DNA from: Pyrobaculum sp. 3827-6
GTDB lineage: Archaea > Thermoproteota > Thermoprotei > Thermoproteales > Thermoproteaceae
Assembly: GCF_025641885.1 (NCBI RefSeq)
Contig: NZ_JAOTQN010000001.1
Location: 620,001-684,000, forward strand
Direction: 5' to 3'
DNA length: 64,000 bases
Position numbers and translations under genes: made by a program. Each line of letters starts with the position of its first letter. The first letter of the stretch is position 1. This document shows positions 24,665 to 33,004 of this stretch, in pieces. The notes below the pieces were generated by a model. That model had not been told where the DNA came from and did no database searches. It was given only the letters and a program-made list of their open reading frames with translations.

Positions 24665-25869
24665 CTCCCAATCTCTCGGTAAGTCTCTAGTATTCTCCTG
24701 CCTAGCGCCATCTGCTCCTCCCAGTACCCCTCCACCTTCTTCCTCCACCTCTTTACAAATTCCTGGTAGAGTCTGTGAGGTGGGCGCGGTTCTTGTAGCC
24801 ACAGAGGGGTTCCCGGTAGTGGTACGTAGTAGTGCATCCGAATCCTCGCCCCCATGGCTATCAGCTTCTCCATCTCCCTGACGGTGGTAGCAACGTCCTC
24901 CTCCTCTTCGCCGGGCAGACCAGCTATTACGTCTACGACCGGCGTGAAGCCAAAGGCACGCGCCGTTGCCACCGCCTCCTCCACCACAGACACGTCATGC
25001 CCTCTTTTAGTAAGCCGCAACAGCCTCTCTGAGGCCGTCTGCAACCCAAAGGAGATTCTCTTGTTGGCGAGGAGGCTCCTCAAGGCCGAGAGGACATCTC
25101 GTGTAACAGTCTCGGGCCTCGTCTCGGAGGGGAAGGTGCCGAGGTAGGGCAACCCCCCGGCCTCCCTCACCGCCTTCAGCAATGCGACGAGGGCCTCCAC
25201 GTTGGGCGTCTTTCCGTCGCTGGATTGGTAGAGGAAGCCGACCGGTGCTATAAACCTAATCTCTCTGCGCCCCACCCCGACGTACGTCCTGACAATCTGC
25301 GCCACGTTTTCCAGCGGCCTGTACCTAACGGGGCCGTGCATCCACGTCTGGCAGAATGCGCATCTATAGCCACAAGACCTGGCTATCTCAATCGGCGGGT
25401 ACACTCCCAGCGCCTTGCTGTACGTCCTATGAGTCAGCTCCACGAATACCCGCCTCCCCGCCCGAAGCACCCCGTCCTCCACCGTCAAGACGTTGGGCGG
25501 CGTCTCGTCGCTATGCCTCTCTTCCCTATCCAATATGGCGGGCAGGGCCGCCTCTCCGTCGCCTACCACCACGTACTTTACCCCAAGCCTTAGTAGGGTC
25601 AGCGGGTCGCCCATGGCGTGGGGGCCGCCCGCCGCTACAGGAAAGCGCCTAGCCACCACAGCAATCTCTTGCCACACCTCTACAAATGTGGGGGTGGACA
25701 GGCTGTAAAGCACTACTACCCGCTCACCTTTGCTGACCAGCGCTGCGGCATCTTCGTAGGGGTTCTTCGTCGTTACCACCTTATACCTATCCTCAATAGG
25801 CGCCAGGGCGTAAGCCAGCCCGTTGTTAGGGCCTTCAAAAACTCTGGCGAGGATAATCACGTGGTCCAC
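24625..25869 (-). CDS. B12-binding/radical SAM protein, MJ1487-like (TIGR04013-type)
   Basis: 414 residues. The N-terminal part is a B12-binding-like domain with VVAAGGPHAMGDP and VVVGDGEAALP. The cluster motif is CGYRCAFCQTW, followed by FGLQTASERLLRLTKRGHD and VIAGLPGEEEEDV, typical of the archaeal MJ1487-like family. The reaction is not known to me. It starts with GTG at 25869. It is the third radical SAM protein in this 11-kb stretch, and the second with a B12-binding domain. Confidence 0.78.
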   Translation of the reverse strand: MDHVIILARVFEGPNNGLAYALAPIEDRYKVVTTKNPYEDAAALVSKGERVVVLYSLSTPTFVEVWQEIAVVARRFPVAAGGPHAMGDPLTLLRLGVKYVVVGDGEAALPAILDREERHSDETPPNVLTVEDGVLRAGRRVFVELTHRTYSKALGVYPPIEIARSCGYRCAFCQTWMHGPVRYRPLENVAQIVRTYVGVGRREIRFIAPVGFLYQSSDGKTPNVEALVALLKAVREAGGLPYLGTFPSETRPETVTRDVLSALRSLLANKRISFGLQTASERLLRLTKRGHDVSVVEEAVATARAFGFTPVVDVIAGLPGEEEEDVATTVREMEKLIAMGARIRMHYYVPLPGTPLWLQEPRPPHRLYQEFVKRWRKKVEGYWEEQMALGRRILETYREIGSYLSRTTPSSTAS

Positions 25870-25966
25870 CTATAGCCCCGTTTTAATTTTTACAGAGCAC
25901 GTATGACCGAAGCTATTGCTACGCCACCGATTTCTACAGCTATAAACATGAGTATTAAGTCGGTTT

Positions 25967-26659
25967 ATGAAGCTCGCCTACGCCAGGGGCCCGCCCGTGG
26001 CTGTTTTCGCCGGGTCGTGGAGGTGCACCTCGTCGCCTATAGATGGCGTTCCTATAGCTCTTGGAGAGCCGTTTGGGGACTGCGGCGTTGAGGTGGCTAG
26101 GCTCATCTCCATAGCCACCACCGTAAGGCTGGCAAGGCAGATGGGCATCAAGGTATACGTTAGCGCTGAGCTGGGAGAGGAGGGGCTTGACGCCGCTTTT
26201 GCCGGCGGCGCTGACGGAGTTTTAGAAGAGCTCAGTTTTTCAAGAAATGAATATGTGGAGGGGGTTAAATTTGTCGTCTTGGATGGGCGTGATGTGGCCG
26301 ACATTGTGAATACCGTGAGGTCTCTTGGAGAGCGATTCCGCAAGCCTTTCGATGTGCTTGTGGCCACTAGTTATGAATTTGTTCCGCGGTTCGCATCTCT
26401 AGTCGACGGCGTCGTGATCACGGGCGGTTGGGTTGATGTGGAGGTGGCCCCCGTAGAATTCATACCCGAAGTGGGTAGATGTGTCCACTGCGGGGTTGAC
26501 TATCTCATGTATAGCGGGAGTCTGAAGAGGTGTATATACTGCGGCAGAAGGCTTCTGCGTGTCGTGACGGCCACAAAGACGCCGAGGTCGAGGGCCGTTT
26601 ATCGCTCGGTATATAAGAAGTTTGCTAATATAACAACTCTTCGGTTTAAAATAGTATAA
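25967..26659 (+). CDS. Unrecognised protein with C-terminal zinc ribbon
   Basis: 230 residues. The N-terminal 160 residues look like an alpha/beta fold with a possible barrel-type strand order (VYVSAELGEEGLDAAFAGGA, then KFVVLDGRDVADIVNTV, then GVVITGGWVDVEVAPVEFIP). A C-terminal treble-cleft or ribbon follows: CVHCGVDYLMYSGSLKRCIYC, with four cysteines in two CxxC pairs. I do not recognise the family. The start at ATG 25967 follows an AT-rich segment. Expression is convergent with no neighbour; PEP synthase follows on the same strand after 116 bp. Confidence 0.6.
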   Translation: MKLAYARGPPVAVFAGSWRCTSSPIDGVPIALGEPFGDCGVEVARLISIATTVRLARQMGIKVYVSAELGEEGLDAAFAGGADGVLEELSFSRNEYVEGVKFVVLDGRDVADIVNTVRSLGERFRKPFDVLVATSYEFVPRFASLVDGVVITGGWVDVEVAPVEFIPEVGRCVHCGVDYLMYSGSLKRCIYCGRRLLRVVTATKTPRSRAVYRSVYKKFANITTLRFKIV

Positions 26660-26775
26660 TACCTTTTACAAACATAGATTTTATCTGTATCTTAGATCTA
26701 TATCATTAATTATAATTATAGTATATAGATCTATAAAGTAAGTTATACTTATAAAACTGCGGTAAACCCACCGAT

Positions 26776-29205
26776 ATGCGGTTCATTAAGTGGCTTAGTG
26801 AAGTCGATAAGAAAGATATTCTTATCGCAGGAGGCAAGGGGGCTAATCTTGGAGAGGTGGCTCGCATTGTGCAGGTGCCTCCCGGTTTTGTAGTGACAAC
26901 TGAGGCGTATCTACATTTCCTCCAGGTGACTGGATTAAAGGAGAAAATTGGGGAAATTTTAAAGGAGTTTATCTCCCGCGGCGAGCCCGACGAGTATGAA
27001 AAGGCCAGTGCGGTGATACGCGGCCTTATTGAGAGCTCGCCTCTTCCCCCGGATTTAGAAAAGGAGCTGGTGGAGGCATATAAGAAGCTGTGTGATGACG
27101 TTGGCGTCCCTAATGTGGCTGTCGCCGTTAGGAGCTCCGCAACTGCTGAGGACATACCTGAGGCCTCCTTTGCGGGGCAACAAGACACATATCTCAATGT
27201 TAGAGGGGCCGAGAACGTTATTTACTATGTCAAGAGGGTCTGGGGTTCTCTCTACACCGCGCGCGCGTTGTACTACCGCGACAAGATGGGGATCCCCCAT
27301 GAGAAGAGCTTAATGGCAGTGGTGGTGCAGAAGCTTGTAAACGCAAGGGCCGCAGGTGTGATCTTTACTCTTGACCCCACCAACGGCGACAGGTCTAAGG
27401 TTGTGATAGAGGCTAGTTGGGGGCTGGGGGAGGGAGTCGTCAAGGGGATTGTCACGCCGGATGAGTACGTTGTGGATAAAGCCACGGGGAAGATAGTAGA
27501 GAAGAGAATATCGGTAAAGAGGGTAGCTGTTGTAAGAGACGAGGCTGGTCTTGTCAAAGAGATTGAGCTCTCTCCAGAAAAAGCCAGCTCCCCCGCACTT
27601 AGAGATGAGGAGGTGGTGGAGTTGGCTAGGATGGCGGTGAAGCTGGAGGAGACATATGGTCACCCTGTTGATATAGAGTTCGCCGTGGACGCCGATATGG
27701 AGTACCCCCGGAACCTTTTCATTCTGCAGGTTAGGCCAGAGACTGTGTGGAGTCGTAAGGCTGAGCAAGCTACAAAGGGTGTGGAGGAGGTGCCTGTGGA
27801 GACTGTGGTGGTTAAGGGGATCCCGGCAAGCCCCGGCGTTGCCGTGGGGGCCGCCAAGGTGTGCCTTACACTAGAAGACGCTAAGAAGAAGCTGAGGAAA
27901 GGCGATATACTAGTTACTAAGATGACTGATCCTGACTGGGTGCCTTATATGCGCATCGCCTCGGCTATCGTCACCGACGAGGGTGGGAGGACGTCTCACG
28001 CAGCTATTGTGAGTAGAGAGTTAGGTATACCCGCGGTGGTGGGGACCGGGAACGCCACCTCGGTATTGAAAGATGGGGTGGTTTATACCGTGGATGGAAG
28101 TAAGGGGGTGGTGTTGCAAGGCGCCGTGGCGAAGAAGGAGGAGGCGAAGGCTGTAGAGGCGGCGGCGCCGCCGAGGGAAATAATACTGCACATATACCGG
28201 GCCGTGCCCACGGGCACCAAGGTATACATGAACCTAGGCGAGCCGGAGAAAATAGACGAGTACAAGGATCTGCCCTTCGACGGGATTGGCCTCATGCGTA
28301 TAGAGTTTGTTATTTCGAGCTGGATTAGTCAACACCCCGTATACTTACTGTCCATCGGCCAGGAGCATAAATTTGTGACTAAGATGGCTGAGGGAATTGC
28401 CAAGGTGGCCTCAGCCATATATCCCAGGCCTGTTGTGGTGAGGTTTAGCGACTTCAAGACTAATGAATACAGGGGGCTGGAGGGTGGCGAGAAGTTCGAG
28501 CCGGAGGAGCGCAACCCCATGTTGGGGTGGCGCGGAGTGTCTCGCTACATCTCGCCGCAGTACGAGAAGGCTTTCCGCCTAGAGCTAAGAGCCGTGAGGA
28601 TGGTGAGGGAGGAGATGGGACTAAACAACGTGTGGGTAATGGCGCCGTTTGTGAGGACTGTGTGGGAGGCGGAGAGGTTCGCTAAATTGCTGGAGGAGGA
28701 GGGTCTCCGCCGCGATCGCGACTTCAAGGTGTGGGCTATGTCGGAGGTGCCTTCCATCGCCTTGATGGTGGAGGAATTCGCCGAGTATTTCGACGGCTTC
28801 TCCATAGGATCTAACGACTTGACGCAACTCGTCCTCGGGGTCGACAGGGACAACGACTTCCTTGTGAGGATTAACCCCAAGTACTTCGACGAGAGGGAGG
28901 CGCCTGTGCTGAAGGCGATCTACGAAATCATTAGGAGGGCTCATAAGGTGGGGCGCACCGTGTCTATATGCGGCCAGGGGCCGTCTGTCTACCCACAGCT
29001 TGTGGAGTTCCTTGTCCGCGCTGGTATCGACAGCATATCTGTTAACCCAGACGCGGTGTTGCAGACTAGGATCCACGTGGCGTCTGTGGAGTTGAAGGTG
29101 CTGAGGGAGAGGCTGGACGCAATCTACAGAGCCTTGTACAAGGTTGACGAGGGGGCTGAGTTTTACGAAATTTTAAAGAAGGTGTTTGGAGGGGTTAAGT
29201 ACTGA
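26776..29205 (+). CDS. ppsA: Phosphoenolpyruvate synthase (pyruvate, water dikinase)
   Basis: 809 residues. Domain order: ATP-grasp-like N-terminal domain (GGKGANLGEV, VAVRSSATAEDIPEASFAGQ), the swivelling phospho-His domain near residue 405 (GGRTSHAAIVSRELGIPAVVG), and the C-terminal pyruvate/PEP barrel with GSNDLTQLVLGVDRDN. It makes PEP from pyruvate, ATP and water and starts gluconeogenesis; in some hyperthermophilic archaea it may also act in the glycolytic direction. The box ACTTATAAAAC is 26 bp before ATG 26776, inside an AT-rich 116-bp gap. Confidence 0.95.
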   Translation: MRFIKWLSEVDKKDILIAGGKGANLGEVARIVQVPPGFVVTTEAYLHFLQVTGLKEKIGEILKEFISRGEPDEYEKASAVIRGLIESSPLPPDLEKELVEAYKKLCDDVGVPNVAVAVRSSATAEDIPEASFAGQQDTYLNVRGAENVIYYVKRVWGSLYTARALYYRDKMGIPHEKSLMAVVVQKLVNARAAGVIFTLDPTNGDRSKVVIEASWGLGEGVVKGIVTPDEYVVDKATGKIVEKRISVKRVAVVRDEAGLVKEIELSPEKASSPALRDEEVVELARMAVKLEETYGHPVDIEFAVDADMEYPRNLFILQVRPETVWSRKAEQATKGVEEVPVETVVVKGIPASPGVAVGAAKVCLTLEDAKKKLRKGDILVTKMTDPDWVPYMRIASAIVTDEGGRTSHAAIVSRELGIPAVVGTGNATSVLKDGVVYTVDGSKGVVLQGAVAKKEEAKAVEAAAPPREIILHIYRAVPTGTKVYMNLGEPEKIDEYKDLPFDGIGLMRIEFVISSWISQHPVYLLSIGQEHKFVTKMAEGIAKVASAIYPRPVVVRFSDFKTNEYRGLEGGEKFEPEERNPMLGWRGVSRYISPQYEKAFRLELRAVRMVREEMGLNNVWVMAPFVRTVWEAERFAKLLEEEGLRRDRDFKVWAMSEVPSIALMVEEFAEYFDGFSIGSNDLTQLVLGVDRDNDFLVRINPKYFDEREAPVLKAIYEIIRRAHKVGRTVSICGQGPSVYPQLVEFLVRAGIDSISVNPDAVLQTRIHVASVELKVLRERLDAIYRALYKVDEGAEFYEILKKVFGGVKY

Positions 29206-29235
29206 ATTTTATAAGGGCGTTGTTTTTATACATAC

Positions 29236-29955
29236 ATGGATCTCTTCGCGGTAGCGGCGGGCGTAGTCGGCGCAGTCGTTTCCTTCTCCTTGGTATACTA
29301 CCTAATTAGGAGGTTTTTCTTCCGGGTGATGTACAGGGAGCAGATTTACATACTGGAGCTAGTGGCCCTTCTCTTCTCCGTCTCGCTGTTTTTCGCCATT
29401 GTTTCTCCCCAGGCCCAGCTCCATCACCTCTTTTACCTAGTCTTCGCCATTTTCATCGTGTCGGTGGGGATAATGTTGCTCGGCACCTGGAGAATTCTCT
29501 CGGAGTATCTCACGGGGCTGTTCATCACACGCGTCTTAGATCTGCATGTAGGTGACTACCTGGAGTTTGGCAACATGCGTGGCTACATCACCGCACTGGA
29601 GGACGCATTTATAGTAATTAGAGACCCTAGGAGAGAATACGTCTACATCCCCTACACCTCTCTATTGCGGATACCCTTTAGGAGAGTTAAAACACCTGAA
29701 GGTCACGAGGTGAGGATAAGGCTCTTCGTGCCCCATGGACAAGACTTGAGAAGAGTTAAGGAGTTGGTGAGCCAGGTGGCTAAGGATTACGGACTTGAGA
29801 GGCTCAGTGTCGACGTGGAGAAGATAGGTATGAGGGGGGTCGTCGTCGTCGTTAGAGGTGTTTTAAAGGATCCCCGTCAAGAAGACGAGTTGAGATATGC
29901 GCTTCTAGATAGGGTATACGCCGAAATCTCACGTGACCAACGTCCTACTCTGTGA
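29236..29955 (+). CDS. MscS-family mechanosensitive channel, short
   Basis: 239 residues. About three N-terminal membrane helices, then the MscS beta domain with LDLHVGDYLEFGNMRGYITALEDAFIVI (shown in part: GDYLEFGNMRGYI) and YVYIPYTSLLRIPF. The C-terminal alpha/beta domain ends at residue 239. These channels open when the membrane is stretched and release solutes on osmotic downshock. A box TTTTATAAGG is about 26 bp upstream of the ATG. Its end overlaps the convergent TrkA-like gene by 11 bp. Confidence 0.82.
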   Translation: MDLFAVAAGVVGAVVSFSLVYYLIRRFFFRVMYREQIYILELVALLFSVSLFFAIVSPQAQLHHLFYLVFAIFIVSVGIMLLGTWRILSEYLTGLFITRVLDLHVGDYLEFGNMRGYITALEDAFIVIRDPRREYVYIPYTSLLRIPFRRVKTPEGHEVRIRLFVPHGQDLRRVKELVSQVAKDYGLERLSVDVEKIGMRGVVVVVRGVLKDPRQEDELRYALLDRVYAEISRDQRPTL

Positions 29956-30574
29956 TTCTCTGCAACTCGGCGTGGTACCCCACCGCTATAAGGTAGTCAC
30001 CCTCTTGGATCTCCGCCTCTCTTGCTGTAATCAGCTCGTCTCCTCTGACCACCGTGATTTTACTTCCCGTGTCGTCTTCTAAGTCGCCTATTGTTCTGCC
30101 GAGGATTTTTGAATCTGATGTCACCAACATCTCTAGCATAGAGATCTCTCCTTTGATGGGGATGATTTTTGTAAATTTGAGATTTAGAATTCGCAATAGG
30201 CGGGAGAGGACGCAGTGGTGTGGAATAATAGTTAAGACGCCTGCCTCTTCTGCTTGTTGGATAACTTGGTTTGACCTTGCGGTGATTATGACAATGGGGA
30301 CTCCGTGAGATCTGGCTAGTTTTGCCATAGTGAGGTTTAACATGTCATTTGGAGAGGCAAATATGGCGATTTCTATATGTGAAAAGTCTAGTTCTTTTAC
30401 TACTCGTTCATAGTTTTCGAGAATTGTGTGGATGTAGACGGGCATCTTTTCAAATGTCTTGGCGCGTTCTCTCGTCGTCAGAATTCTCGCCACGTATCCG
30501 TTTTCCGTCAGGATTGTGGCGAGCTGGGCGGCGAGGTCGTCGTTGCTGTCGAGTATTAACGCTTCTCTGGCCAC
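29945..30574 (-). CDS. TrkA-like RCK protein with degenerate nucleotide-binding half
   Basis: 209 residues. The N-terminal half has the strand order of a TrkA-N (RCK) domain (EALILDSNDDLAAQLATIL; IEIAIFASPNDMLNLTMAKLA), but the GxGxxG loop that binds NAD is absent: the loop reads LDSNDDLAAQ. The C-terminal half, with VTSDSKILGRTIGDLED and EGDYLIAVGY, is a clean TrkA-C domain. Such proteins gate K+ channels or transporters. No K+ channel gene is next to it; the MscS gene is convergent. GTG 30574 has TTTATAAAT 26 bp upstream. Confidence 0.8.
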   Translation of the reverse strand: MAREALILDSNDDLAAQLATILTENGYVARILTTRERAKTFEKMPVYIHTILENYERVVKELDFSHIEIAIFASPNDMLNLTMAKLARSHGVPIVIITARSNQVIQQAEEAGVLTIIPHHCVLSRLLRILNLKFTKIIPIKGEISMLEMLVTSDSKILGRTIGDLEDDTGSKITVVRGDELITAREAEIQEGDYLIAVGYHAELQRITE

Positions 30575-30762
30575 GACATGGCTTAGTTGGCGTATTTATA
30601 AATAAAACGCGCCCAAATCTTGTTAATTGTATTGAAGTGTACATTAGCGTATTCAGAATGCCTATTTATCTTTTATCTATTTAGGTTTTATTAACTATAT
30701 ATTGTTTGTCACTGTTTTTATAGGTGGAGGAAAATTTATATAGGTATTTCTCGACGTGTCAA

Positions 30763-31917
30763 ATGCGGAGGGCTACCCTCGCCGTGAGGGGGTATAAGTA
30801 CTCGGACCCCCACGGCGCGTTGCAACCTCCTATTTACGTAACTGCGCTTTTCAGAATGGAGGGGGAGGCTCTGAAGTCTGACCGTGGGTTCGATCTTAAA
30901 TACAGCCGTGAGGAGAATCCTACTCTTAGACCTCTTGAAGAGGTAATTGCAAATCTTGAACACGGTGTGGATTCTCTGGCTTTTAACAGCGGCATGGCGG
31001 CGCTCTCCGCAGTATTCCTTTCCTTGCTATCTGCGGACGCCTCCGTACTCACTACTATGGAAGCCTATGGAGCAACCTTGAGGCTTCTAGACGCTCTGGA
31101 AAAATACGGCGTAAGGCTTCGAAAAACTTATCCAGACACAGATGACTATATAGAGGCTTTAAAAGCTGTAAAGCCCACGCTGGTCTTTTTCGAAACTATT
31201 ACAAACCCTCTACTAAAGGTGTTGGACGGGCCTGAGATCATAAAGGCGGCGAAGGATCTAGGCGCGGTAGTGGTGGCGGACAACACCTTCGCAACTCCGG
31301 TGCTCACAACCCCCATCTCATACGGCGCCGACATTGTGGTGCACTCCACTACTAAATACATCGGCGGCCACAACGACGTGGTAGGCGGCGTCGCTGTGGT
31401 TTCGCGTCACGAGCTTCTTGAAGAGTTGTGGATTTGGAGGGCGATGCTTGGCGGCATTATGCAACCGTTTGAGGCCTATTTGACTCTTAGGGGGGTTAAG
31501 ACATTGTTTGTGCGATTTGAGCGGCAGTGCAAAACGGCGATGGAGGTTGCCCAATTCCTAGAGGGACACGGCAAGGTGTCTGAGGTTATTTACCCGGGTC
31601 TCCCGAGCCACCCCCACCACTCCATCGCGAAGAAGCTGTTCGGCGACAAGTTCGGCGCTGTGGTTTCCTTTAGGTTAAAGGGTGGGAGGGATGCTGCTAT
31701 TAAGTTTTTCAAGGCGCTTAGGTTAATAACGCCAGGTCCCAGCCTCGGCGGGGTTGAGAGCATAGCGACGTATCCCATAGCCAGCGCGGCCTCGCCTATC
31801 CCAGACGAGGAGAAGAAAATGCTGGGAATTACCGAGGATTTAGTTAGGTTGTCTATAGGTCTAGAAGAACCTGAGGACTTAGTCGAAGATCTCGACAGAG
31901 CTTTGAGAAGTCTTTAA
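30763..31917 (+). CDS. Cys/Met-metabolism PLP-dependent enzyme (cystathionine gamma-synthase/lyase family)
   Basis: About 384 residues. Aspartate-containing VVVADNTFATPVLTTPI and the PLP lysine in VHSTTKYIGGHNDVVGG are clear; SGMAALSAV binds the PLP phosphate. The family includes cystathionine gamma-synthase, gamma-lyase, methionine gamma-lyase and O-acetylhomoserine sulfhydrylase, so the reaction is not fixed by sequence alone. A longer start at 30724 exists, but the box AATTTATATAGG is 26 bp before ATG 30763. Stop overlaps by 4 bp the end of the convergent surface-locus gene. Confidence 0.85.
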   Translation: MRRATLAVRGYKYSDPHGALQPPIYVTALFRMEGEALKSDRGFDLKYSREENPTLRPLEEVIANLEHGVDSLAFNSGMAALSAVFLSLLSADASVLTTMEAYGATLRLLDALEKYGVRLRKTYPDTDDYIEALKAVKPTLVFFETITNPLLKVLDGPEIIKAAKDLGAVVVADNTFATPVLTTPISYGADIVVHSTTKYIGGHNDVVGGVAVVSRHELLEELWIWRAMLGGIMQPFEAYLTLRGVKTLFVRFERQCKTAMEVAQFLEGHGKVSEVIYPGLPSHPHHSIAKKLFGDKFGAVVSFRLKGGRDAAIKFFKALRLITPGPSLGGVESIATYPIASAASPIPDEEKKMLGITEDLVRLSIGLEEPEDLVEDLDRALRSL

Positions 31918-32216
31918 CGTATATAGAGTTTTCCCTCCAGAGTGCTTCCAACTGTGATTACCCCGGCATTTTTTTCTATGGCTAAAACTCTGTCTCTTTC
32001 AACCGCCAGCCCACATGAGAGGTATACATAGCGCCCGTCGCTCCATGTTGTGAACTTTCCGTATACTACGAGTTGCGAGCCTGGGTTTTCCAGCGCCAGC
32101 CTTGCGGCGTGGCAGACGCCTGGCGTAGAGACGTGGCTCATGGCGGTATAGAACAGCAGAAGCGCCGTTGCGGCGAGTGCGGAGACCCCGGCGATCTGCA
32201 CAACGTCCTCTATCAT
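31914..32216 (-). CDS. Small single-helix membrane protein at the end of the pilus-like locus
   Basis: About 100 residues. It starts MIEDVVQIAGVSALAATALLLF, one N-terminal membrane helix, and then has a small outer domain with two cysteines (GVCHAARLA and YLSCGLAVE) that could form a disulfide. The design resembles a minor pilin or pseudopilin, but there is no clear prepilin processing site. A longer frame to 32291 exists; I prefer ATG 32216, which overlaps the stop of the preceding gene (ATGA). Confidence 0.6.
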   Translation of the reverse strand: MIEDVVQIAGVSALAATALLLFYTAMSHVSTPGVCHAARLALENPGSQLVVYGKFTTWSDGRYVYLSCGLAVERDRVLAIEKNAGVITVGSTLEGKLYIR

Positions 32217-32476
32217 GGCTTGAACCTGCAGACGATCGACAGAACTCTGTAGGTGAGGCCCGGAGGCGCGTACCCCAGATCTCCGTTGCATGCGACTAAC
32301 GGCGCTATTCTGTAGATCGCCGCGGGATCTCCATCCTCGGCGTATCTATAGGCCTCTGGCCAGTAGAGAAAGACGGCGGACAAGTCAGGCCTCTTCACCT
32401 CCACTGGTTTTAAAGCCAGCAGAGCCGCCGCGGCTAGTCCCAGGATCACCGGTATTAGAGCCAGGTCCAGCCTCAT
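32213..32476 (-). CDS. Small single-helix membrane protein of the pilus-like locus
   Basis: 87 residues. One N-terminal membrane helix, LALIPVILGLAAAALLAL, then a short outer domain with two cysteines (PLVACNGDLGY and SIVCRFKP). Family unknown. Overlaps the following gene by four bases. Its promoter is one of seven copies of the AAGGTTTTTCC-like element (32498-32509), 26 bp before the ATG and overlapping the preceding gene's stop. Confidence 0.6.
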   Translation of the reverse strand: MRLDLALIPVILGLAAAALLALKPVEVKRPDLSAVFLYWPEAYRYAEDGDPAAIYRIAPLVACNGDLGYAPPGLTYRVLSIVCRFKP

Positions 32477-32497
32477 GGCCGAAGCGCGGGCGCTGGG

Positions 32498-32509
32498 GGA
32501 AAAACCTTA
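32498..32509 (-). promoter_or_regulatory. Locus-specific promoter element (copy g)
   Basis: Minus strand reads TAAGGTTTTTCC. The T run is centred 26 bp before the ATG at 32476. Its first three bases are the TAA stop of the gene at 32507-33004. Confidence 0.7.
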
Positions 32510-33004
32510 ACACTTAATTACGTAGAGCGTAACTTTGAAGATTCTTCCCCCGTATGTGAAGACGGATGTGGCGACCTCAGGTCTGAAGTCCGTGCCCGAA
32601 CTGCACGTGGGGAGGTAGTGGGTGACCTCGTTGTTTTCAAATGTAGGCAACACATAGGCGCAGTGCTCAACTACTACCGTGTTGTTTTTGATAGTGTACA
32701 GGTAGCCGAGCAACCCGTCGATGGGCGGACAGGAGTTGCCGAACGCCACGGCGTATAACGCCGGCGTGGCGTTGCCCCTTTCTCTGACTAGCACAACGCC
32801 GTGTTTTGTGTATGAATAGGCGACTTGGAAAACTGCGACGTCTACCGGGCTGTCCACGTGGAAGTCTTTGCCGGCGGCTATGGACTTGGCAAGGGCGTGG
32901 AGCTCCGGGTGCAGGTTGTGCAACGAGTTAAGCGCCGCCAGAGCAACCGCGACGATAGCCGCCGTAGAACCCGCTGTTATTAAGAGCTTTGTCAGCGTGT
33001 TCAT
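32507..33004 (-). CDS. Membrane-anchored outer protein of the pilus-like locus
   Basis: About 165 residues: MNTLTKLLITAGSTAAIVAV, one N-terminal helix, then an outer domain with NAT and NNT sequons and four cysteines. No known family. An upstream in-frame ATG at 33064 lies inside the preceding gene; ATG 33004 overlaps that gene's stop as ATGA, so the small protein is translated together with the 1028-residue protein and may bind it. Confidence 0.6.
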   Translation of the reverse strand: MNTLTKLLITAGSTAAIVAVALAALNSLHNLHPELHALAKSIAAGKDFHVDSPVDVAVFQVAYSYTKHGVVLVRERGNATPALYAVAFGNSCPPIDGLLGYLYTIKNNTVVVEHCAYVLPTFENNEVTHYLPTCSSGTDFRPEVATSVFTYGGRIFKVTLYVIKC

